DNA of 12,991 bases from Mycoemilia scoparia (Eukaryota > Kickxellomycota > Kickxellomycetes > Kickxellales > Kickxellaceae). The DNA lies in NCBI GenBank assembly GCA_027575805.1, contig JANBPU010000397.1, forward strand, positions 1-12,991. Direction: 5' to 3'. Positions within the stretch are counted from its first letter, which is position 1; each line of letters opens with the position of its first letter. Positions 8,401-12,991 of the stretch are shown here, in pieces. Position numbers and translations under genes: made by a program. A model generated the notes under the pieces. That model saw only the letters and a program-made list of their open reading frames with translations. It was not told where the DNA came from and did not search any database.

Positions 8401-9952
8401 GTTCATACATTGAACAGTAGAAGTCGCCCATGGCGGCAGTGATCTCAGCGTCGCTGGTAACTTCATAGCTCAGGTCAGTGGGGTCAGGGGTAAGGGCCAC
8501 AATAGGCTTGTTATTCCTGGGTTTGGTCTGGGCACGGACCAGCAGTGTGGACCATGGAGAGATGCGGTCTCCGAGCTTGACCCACTTCTTGGCAGCGGCG
8601 ATCTGAATCTTGGTGGCGGCGAAGTTGGCGGTGGCAAGGGCCTGTTCTTCCAGGTCCTGCAGTTGCATCAAGGCAGCGCGCTGGTCAGGCGCAGATGGTG
8701 CAGAGCGGGAAAGCTTTATGTGGCGCTTGCGGAGGGTGGCCAGTTCTTTGAGGCGGAAATGGTCCTCCTTGCGCTCGGCAGATTTGAAATAGCGGATCAG
8801 GTCGGCCTTTACTGCCGCAAAGGCAGTGAAGGGATCTTTAGTCGCGGCGTCAGTGGGCATGGGAGGATCTTTGAATCCAGCCAGGATACCCCTGATGTCA
8901 TGGGCGTATTTCTTATTGGCAAGCTTGGTAGGCGGGATTCTATATCCAGCTCTCGTGAAGCGGCGGTCGGAGGCAGTGGGCCATGCTAGGGTGACAAAAA
9001 GGGCCTTATGGTCCGAGTGATCCCCCTGGTCCATGGCTGAGTAACTGGTGTTGCGGTGGCTGGCCACATTGGTGGGGCAGAAGACTAGGTCTATACGGGA
9101 GCGGTATCCCAGGGGATCAGCTCTATCAAGCGCAGCCAGAGATGTGGATTTGAAGGTGAGAAGCAGATATCTCACCCGGGACTGAGCGGCAGTCATAAGC
9201 AGAGAAGGAGAATGGGGATTGAGGTGGTCACCCAGGTCTGTGAGGGCCAGGGTGTCCATAAGTTCGTTAAGGGCTGCTGGGGCCGTGCTTCGGTCAACAT
9301 TGGTGCGGTCACAGGGAAGAGGCGCAGTGTTAAAGTCCCCCGCCAAGATTAGGGACCAGCCTTTGGATTGAATGGCGAGGAGAGGGTCATGAAGGCGATG
9401 GAAGAAGGTAGGAGATGCGAAAGGCGGACCGTGGATGTTGATTATGGCAATGCCTAGATCAGGCAGCAGGACAGTGGTGACTCTAGGCCAGCTGAAGTCA
9501 GCAAAGAGAGTGGAAGCGGTAAATGAGGACCTTACCAAGGTAACAGAGTCATGGCACGGCGCTGGAGATCCAGAGGGAAGACCAGCAGAGCCATGGGCCC
9601 TGAACTGTGGTAAGCGGCGTGAGAAGTAGTCGTTAGGAGCGTCAGGGAAGTTACATTCTTGTAGGAAGATAACATCAGCGCTGAAGGACTCGGAACTGGT
9701 AAGTGTGGAAATGTAGTGATTCTTGGTAGCAGCCACTTGAGAGCCCTTGCCGCCTATGCCCCTGACATTCCAGGAGAAAAGGCGAATTTTGGGCGGTGAC
9801 TTATGGAGCGGTGAGGGCAGGGGTATGTCGTTAGAAGCGATTGTTGGGACCCACTCAGCGGTGTGGGGGTGCGTAGAGTTGAGATCTTGACTAAGATTGC
9901 TATGGGCAGAGACATAAGCAGAATCTTGCAAGGTATTTATTTGAGTACGCAT
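5492..9952 (-). pseudogene. LINE E2 ORF2: APE endonuclease, RT and zinc knuckle, three in-frame stops
   Basis: About 1,486 codons in one frame. The start is the first ATG (9952-9950); the frame is open back to 10003, so a non-ATG start such as the TTG at 10000 is possible. From that ATG the endonuclease residues are near Asn62 (FSWNVRG), Gln98-Glu99 (FLQEC), His174 (INIHG), Asp206 and Asn208 (AGDFN), Asp288 (SRIDLV) and SDH at 313-315. The RT has GPDGVPAEL, FLDQAKAYD (7858-7832), GVRQGDALS (7684-7658) and YMDD (7549-7538). A knuckle C-x2-C-x8-H-x4-C lies at 6064-6011, followed by about 170 residues of C-terminal domain with WLNRNEDAYG. In-frame stops are TGA 8254-8252 (codon 567), TAA 7123-7121 (codon 944) and TGA 6106-6104 (codon 1283). 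Sequence continues in frame after each, and homology to E1 spans the first. All are explained by single C-to-T changes. Confidence 0.93.
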
Positions 9953-10033
9953 ATTGAATTGATATGTAAAAATTAAGAAAATAGCTAAGACAATGAGCAA
10001 CGGCTAGTAGCAGCGGAGGTGTAGTGCGGGGCA

Positions 10034-12073
10034 TTAAGCCTGCGGGCTAGTACCAGCTTCCAGGGCGGCAGGTGTTCCACTTGCCGGCTGGTTGGCGCTT
10101 GATGTAGCGCGGCTGTGACTGTGACTACAGCTACGACTGTTGCGTCTGGCTGGTGCTCTTGCAGCGGGTGCGCTGGTGGCGGGAGCCTGTGGGGCAGGTG
10201 TGGCCCTGCCCTGTGTGAAGGGGTCTACCTCTGGGAGGGGGGCCCTATCAATAACCACCACTGGCGTTCTGAGCAGTGCAGGGAGAAGCGGAGCTGATGC
10301 GGCAGGAGCGGGCAGATCATCTTGGTCAGATTCATCGGATTCAAGAAGAGACTGGGACCTGCTGAGCTTAGAGGCACCCAGAATGGGGCGGAAGGCGATG
10401 GCCTGTGCAGTGTTACCTGGCCTGAACAATTGCGATTGTCTCTTGCGGATGGGCGAGTCAGATGGCGAGGGCGAGGATGACAGGACCGCGCGCTTCTTTG
10501 TGGTTGCCCTGATGGGTGTGACCAGTGGGGCAGGCGTGGGAGTGATGCTAGGTGTAGTGGAAACAGCAGGAGCGGCCACCGGTGGTGCAGCAGGGCGAGA
10601 GCCTTCTGAGAGTGTCTCCTCCATGATCGCGTCAATAGCTGCCTGAGAAGGAGCATGAGTGGGAGTGAGGGAGGGCGCTGGCGCCTGTGGCAGTAGCGGA
10701 AAGGGCGCTGGGGTCATCACTTGTATTTGCGGGCGGTTTGGTTCGATTGCGGCTCGAGGTGCGGGTGCTAGTTCTCCTGCGGGAGCTGCTGGTCTGGCGT
10801 CGAGCTGGGGGCCGTTATGGGCAGCGAAGCCGCTGCACTTGCAAACCCGAGTGTCGGCTGAGGTACATGCGCAGCAGAAGAAGATTGAGGAGAAGTGGTT
10901 AACCTCATAGTCAGCTGTCTCATCAATCGAACCGCGGTTGGAAACGTCAGATAGGACTGGGCGCATCAAAGTGGGAAGTCTCGAGCCAGACCTGAGGAGC
11001 AGCATGGCTTCCCAGTCTCCGAACCACTGGTCTTCGATGTGGTAGTACTGGCGTAAGTCCTTAACCAAGCCGAGTTCCAAGAGGCCCTTTTCTATCTCAG
11101 GGGCTGTGATCTTGGGGTCAATGCTTGCGATGTGGACGTGCACGACCGAGTCCATATCGGGGGTCCAGGAGTAAGGCGCTCCCTGGTAGAGAAGGGGGTT
11201 AGCCTGGAAGAGGAGCAGGTCCTCGGAGTTGTTTGGATGGAGGCCCACGCGGTTAGGGCAGAAGGTAATGCAGTACGGAGCCTGCGCCTGTGCGTTGGGC
11301 ACCTGGGCGCTCGGGGGTGGGAAGGAAGCGTAGAGCTCGTCCAGATAGTCAGAGATTACTCGTCCTCGGCCGGGGAATGCCAGCAGGTCGATCCACAGCG
11401 TGGCGAGTCAAAGAGCGGGCATCCTGCGGCGCGCTCCCTCTATGCGTGCGTCCAGTGGTAGTGATTTATTATGTCTATCGGTTCTGGTCATGGCTGTGTC
11501 CTTGTATGAGAATTTCCCTGGGGGCGAGCTGGGTTGTTTGGCGGGTTTCGAGGCCGCTGGTGGCAGAGGAGTTGAAGAAAAAGAAGAATTTTTCAAGGGG
11601 GGGAAGGAGAACTTCCCTCTTGACTTCTTTTTATTCATCTTGGCCCCGCCTGTAAAAAGGCTGGCCTTCAAGTCCTTGGCTACAGCATGGGCGGTGGTGC
11701 GGCAGGCAGCGTGCTGACGCCCTTCTCTGTGCTTCTGAGAGAGCGACTTGACCTGAACCCAGGGCCCCTCTGAAGTTTTATCAGAGCCAGCTTGCGGGTC
11801 AGGGGAAGAAGAGGTGGTCTTGGTGGGCAGCACAGCAGCAGTAAGCGGGACAGTATTGGATACTGAGCGGGTGCTGGAGTTGACTGCTGCGGCGGGCATA
11901 TCATCAGTGGGGCGCTCGAAGCCGTTGCTAACAAAGCTAAATTCAATTTGCTTTGTAGGTTCGGTGGTAGCGGCAGCGGGAGCAGGAGCGCTGACAGGAG
12001 GGGCTCTCTCAGGACCCTGGTCAGTGCCTCCCATGACGACTTCGTCTTCGCGCGGTGGGGCGGTGGAGGCCAT
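10034..12073 (-). pseudogene. LINE E2 ORF1 protein, one in-frame TGA
   Basis: A 680-codon frame from the ATG at 12073-12071 to the TAA at 10036-10034, broken once by TGA at 11410-11408 (codon 222). It is the presumed RNA-binding and chaperone protein of E2. The N-terminal third is Ala/Pro/Ser/Thr-rich and ends in a basic stretch (KMNKKKSRGKF). The middle has a conserved block ending in WFGDW (11026-11012) and a cysteine cluster C-x2-C-x7-C-x-C at 10876-10835. The C-terminal part is low complexity, rich in Pro and Ala, with a short Arg/Ser/His segment near the end. E1 ORF1 shares the GDW block and exact cysteine spacing but little else. I do not recognise a named RRM or CCHC family here. The stop may come from CGA, which would restore arginine; that is inference. 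Confidence 0.85.
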
Positions 12074-12189
12074 TTGAATTGGCAAACTCAAATTCGGCGA
12101 ATTGGGCAGAATCGGCTAACTTATTTTTGTTCAGAAAAATGGTCTAATATAGACCTGCGAACTGAAAAAAAATTTTTCGGAAGAGAGAT
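12074..12189 (-). other. LINE E2 5' UTR and 5' terminus beside the tRNA
   Basis: 116 bases between the ORF1 ATG and base 1 of the tRNA-Ala gene. In the LINE sense it begins ATCTCTCTTCCG followed by a short T-run, and contains a TATATT-type AT-rich stretch (near 12144-12156). The LINE therefore starts back to back with the tRNA gene, so the DNA just upstream of the tRNA, where TFIIIB would bind, is now LINE sequence. A shared or divergent promoter is possible but not shown by the sequence. Confidence 0.6.
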
Positions 12190-12271
12190 GGGGAACTAGC
12201 TCAGTGGTAGAGCGTGTGCTTTGCAATATTAAAAATGCACAAGGTCCTGGGATCGATCCCCAGATTCTCCA
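12190..12271 (+). tRNA. tRNA-Ala (anticodon TGC) with a 10-nt intron
   Basis: The cloverleaf was folded by eye. Acceptor GGGGAAC pairs with ATTCTCC (12264-12270), discriminator A 12271. D arm GCTC/GAGC with loop AGTGGTA. Anticodon stem TGTGC (12215-12219) pairs with GCACA (12237-12241). Anticodon TGC is at 12222-12224, and A12225 is followed by a 10-nt AT-rich intron (12226-12235) in the canonical position 37/38. T arm CTGGG/CCCAG with loop ATCGATC. Six acceptor pairs form (one is G-T); the seventh is a C-A mismatch (12196 with 12264). No CCA is encoded. The first 14 bases serve as the LINE target. All arms are otherwise intact, so it may well be functional. A 5' SINE-head origin is less likely because the full tRNA with intron is present. 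Confidence 0.88.
12197..12260 (+). promoter_or_regulatory. Internal Pol III promoter: A box and B box
   Basis: The A box TAGCTCAGTGG (12197-12207) fits the TRGYNNANNNG consensus, and the B box GGATCGATCCC (12250-12260) fits GGTTCGANNCC with one change. The inferred LINE integration junction (after 12203, or a few bases later) falls inside the A box. The duplicated 14 bp therefore rebuild a complete A box only on the right side of E2. Confidence 0.8.
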
Positions 12272-12674
12272 ACTTCATAAAAAATTGATGGATGCTTAAA
12301 GGTGCCACCTTTAAAGTCTTGGCTACTAAATCATGATTCATTAATATTTTTTAGCTATTGTATCATTGAGCAATCTTTTTGTGGAGCAGAAAAGTTTACT
12401 CATAAAATCATCATAAGTCAGAGTCTAATAAAATATAGACAAATTTATATATTATACCCATAACTGAAAAGACTTGAATATTATATTAAAGGAACTAGTA
12501 AACAATATTATTAATACCTCTTGGGAATCTTTTACATAAGTTTAGTTATTATTTTTCTATTCTCTTCCTTTAGTAATATAGCCAAGGTTTTCCCCTTGTG
12601 GTTTTGTCCAGGCTAGTTTTTATTTTCTATCTTGAGTTTTATTTCTTTATTTTATTTGACAACAAAGTTACCTC
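12272..12674. other. AT-rich intergenic DNA downstream of the tRNA
   Basis: No gene seen. A hairpin lies at 12296-12314 (TTAAAGGT with ACCTTTAA, loop GCC). The first T-run long enough to end Pol III transcription is at 12347-12352, about 76 bases after the tRNA, which is far for this role. The stretch at about 12440-12497 (ATACCCATAACT … ACTAGTAAAC) weakly resembles the AT-rich part of the LTR at 1015-1317 and may be a decayed copy. Confidence 0.5.
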
Positions 12675-12713
12675 TGTCAATCCATAGGATTCACTACAGC
12701 AATAAGATCTGTC
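12675..12713. repeat. LTR 5'-end fragment, diverged
   Basis: TGTCAATCCATAGGATT… resembles the first 35 or so bases of the solo LTR at 1015 (TGTCAATCTGTAGGATT…). It is followed by a small hairpin, ATGGAC/GTCCAT (12718-12733), and then a better-preserved copy starting about 70 bases later. This could be a partial duplication within the LTR family or a second insertion. Confidence 0.45.
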
Positions 12714-12743
12714 TAAGATGGACTCTGGTCCATTATTGACAGT

Positions 12744-12866
12744 ATCAATCTGTAGGATTGGCTGCAATAAACTGCCAAGTTAAACCTTTAAAACTAATGA
12801 ATATCAGAATAAATATATGCCTATAACTAAATCCTTTCAACCTAAAGTTTATTAAAAACTATTACA
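12744..12866. repeat. Second copy of the LTR left part, truncated
   Basis: About 120 bp match the left part of the solo LTR, 1017-1145 (for example TCAATCTGTAGGATTGGCTG, ATGCCTATAACTAAATCC and CCTAAAGTTTATT). The match runs in the same orientation and stops near 12862-12866, where a different sequence starts (TACACTACCGC). The right palindrome-rich part of the LTR is missing. Confidence 0.8.
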
Positions 12867-12991
12867 CTACCGCAAAAAACTAAGTCTGAGACATAGAATA
12901 CTCTGTCTTAGACATAGTATTGACATCTCTTATATATCTTCAAATTAAAAATTGTCAAAAAATACAGATCACATTAGTAAAAGTTATTGTA
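12865..12991. repeat. Possible DNA-transposon end, with a 21-bp tandem repeat
   Basis: At the exact point where LTR homology ends, the sequence reads TA followed by CACTACCGCAAAAAAC. A TA dinucleotide followed by CACTACCG-type sequence is reminiscent of Tc1/mariner-like terminal inverted repeats in fungi; this is from memory of the family and weak. It is followed by two 21-bp tandem copies (12884-12904 and 12905-12925) sharing AGACATAG. The other end would lie outside the window. Confidence 0.3.

Larger units (their letters stand above)
5052..12189 (-). mobile_element. LINE E2, apparently full length (about 7.1 kb), inserted antisense in tRNA-Ala
   Basis: This is a complete-looking two-ORF non-LTR retrotransposon bounded by a 14-bp target-site duplication (5038-5051 and 12190-12203). 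The order in its own sense is a 116-base 5' UTR, ORF1 (12073-10034), an 81-base gap, ORF2 (9952-5492), and a 440-base 3' UTR with no poly(A) tail but an AATAAA about 12-18 bases from the end. Both ORFs stay in one frame throughout, with no frameshift, but hold four in-frame stops in total, so this copy should be inactive unless the stops are read through. ORF2 has APE endonuclease, RT and a C-terminal zinc knuckle; I see no RNase H domain. The RT motifs suggest the L1/Tx1 group, which is known to include elements that target small RNA genes. It is GC-rich compared with the AT-rich flank at 12272-12991. Confidence 0.93.

Noticed and set aside
8195..9629. Several plus-strand open frames of 60-110 codons opposite ORF2 (and similar ones opposite ORF1)
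   Set aside because: They are antisense shadows of GC-rich LINE coding sequence, with no recognisable motif and no independent support.
1877..11410. Reassigned TGA codon (for example TGA read as Trp), given five in-frame TGAs
   Set aside because: TGG is used for Trp throughout, the one TGA position that aligns between the elements (8252) corresponds to a Lys in E1 rather than Trp, E1 ORF1 itself ends in TGA, and TAA and TAG also occur in frame. Decay by C-to-T change is simpler.

Overview
This window is eukaryotic repeat DNA. It looks most like a fungal or protist genome, but I cannot name the organism. It holds LINE (non-LTR retrotransposon) genes, a solo LTR, and one nuclear-type tRNA gene with a short intron and internal A and B boxes. 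No bacterial-type gene organisation and no ordinary cellular protein gene was found. All protein-coding sequence is on the minus strand and belongs to two related but clearly different LINEs.

Layout from left to right. 1-104: a palindrome-rich repeat of unknown type that cuts off the first LINE. 105-4848: LINE E1, with its 5' end to the right. It has ORF1 (one homopolymer frameshift, one in-frame stop) and ORF2 (endonuclease, then reverse transcriptase), and a 303-bp solo LTR with a 5-bp target duplication sits in ORF2. 4850-4863: a 14-bp copy of the start of a tRNA-Ala gene. 4864-5037: a severely 5'-truncated LINE tail, E3. 5038-5051: a second copy of the same 14 bp. 5052-12189: LINE E2, apparently full length (7.1 kb), with ORF1 and ORF2 each in one frame but broken by one and three in-frame stops. 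12190-12271: a complete tRNA-Ala(TGC) gene on the plus strand, whose first 14 bp are the sequence found at 4850 and 5038. 12272-12991: AT-rich DNA with fragments of the same LTR family and a possible DNA-transposon end.

The most interesting feature is how these parts fit together. E2 is flanked by a 14-bp direct repeat, GGGGAACTAGCTCA, which is exactly the 5' end of the tRNA-Ala gene. E3, and the 5' end of E1, abut further copies of the same 14 bp. The simplest reading is a family of LINEs that inserts antisense into the 5' end of a tRNA-Ala gene, with one break in the A box of its promoter. Each insertion restores a complete tRNA on the LINE's 5' side and leaves a 14-bp stub on its 3' side. 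Repeated insertion would build the stack E1-stub-E3-stub-E2-tRNA seen here.

E1 and E2 share the target, a (C)ATCTCT 5' terminus and an unusual C-x2-C-x7-C-x-C cysteine cluster in ORF1, but differ strongly elsewhere. All seven in-frame stops can be explained by single C-to-T changes (five TGA, one TAA, one TAG), which suggests methylation-driven or RIP-like decay. Functional claims rest on motif reading; no database search was possible.
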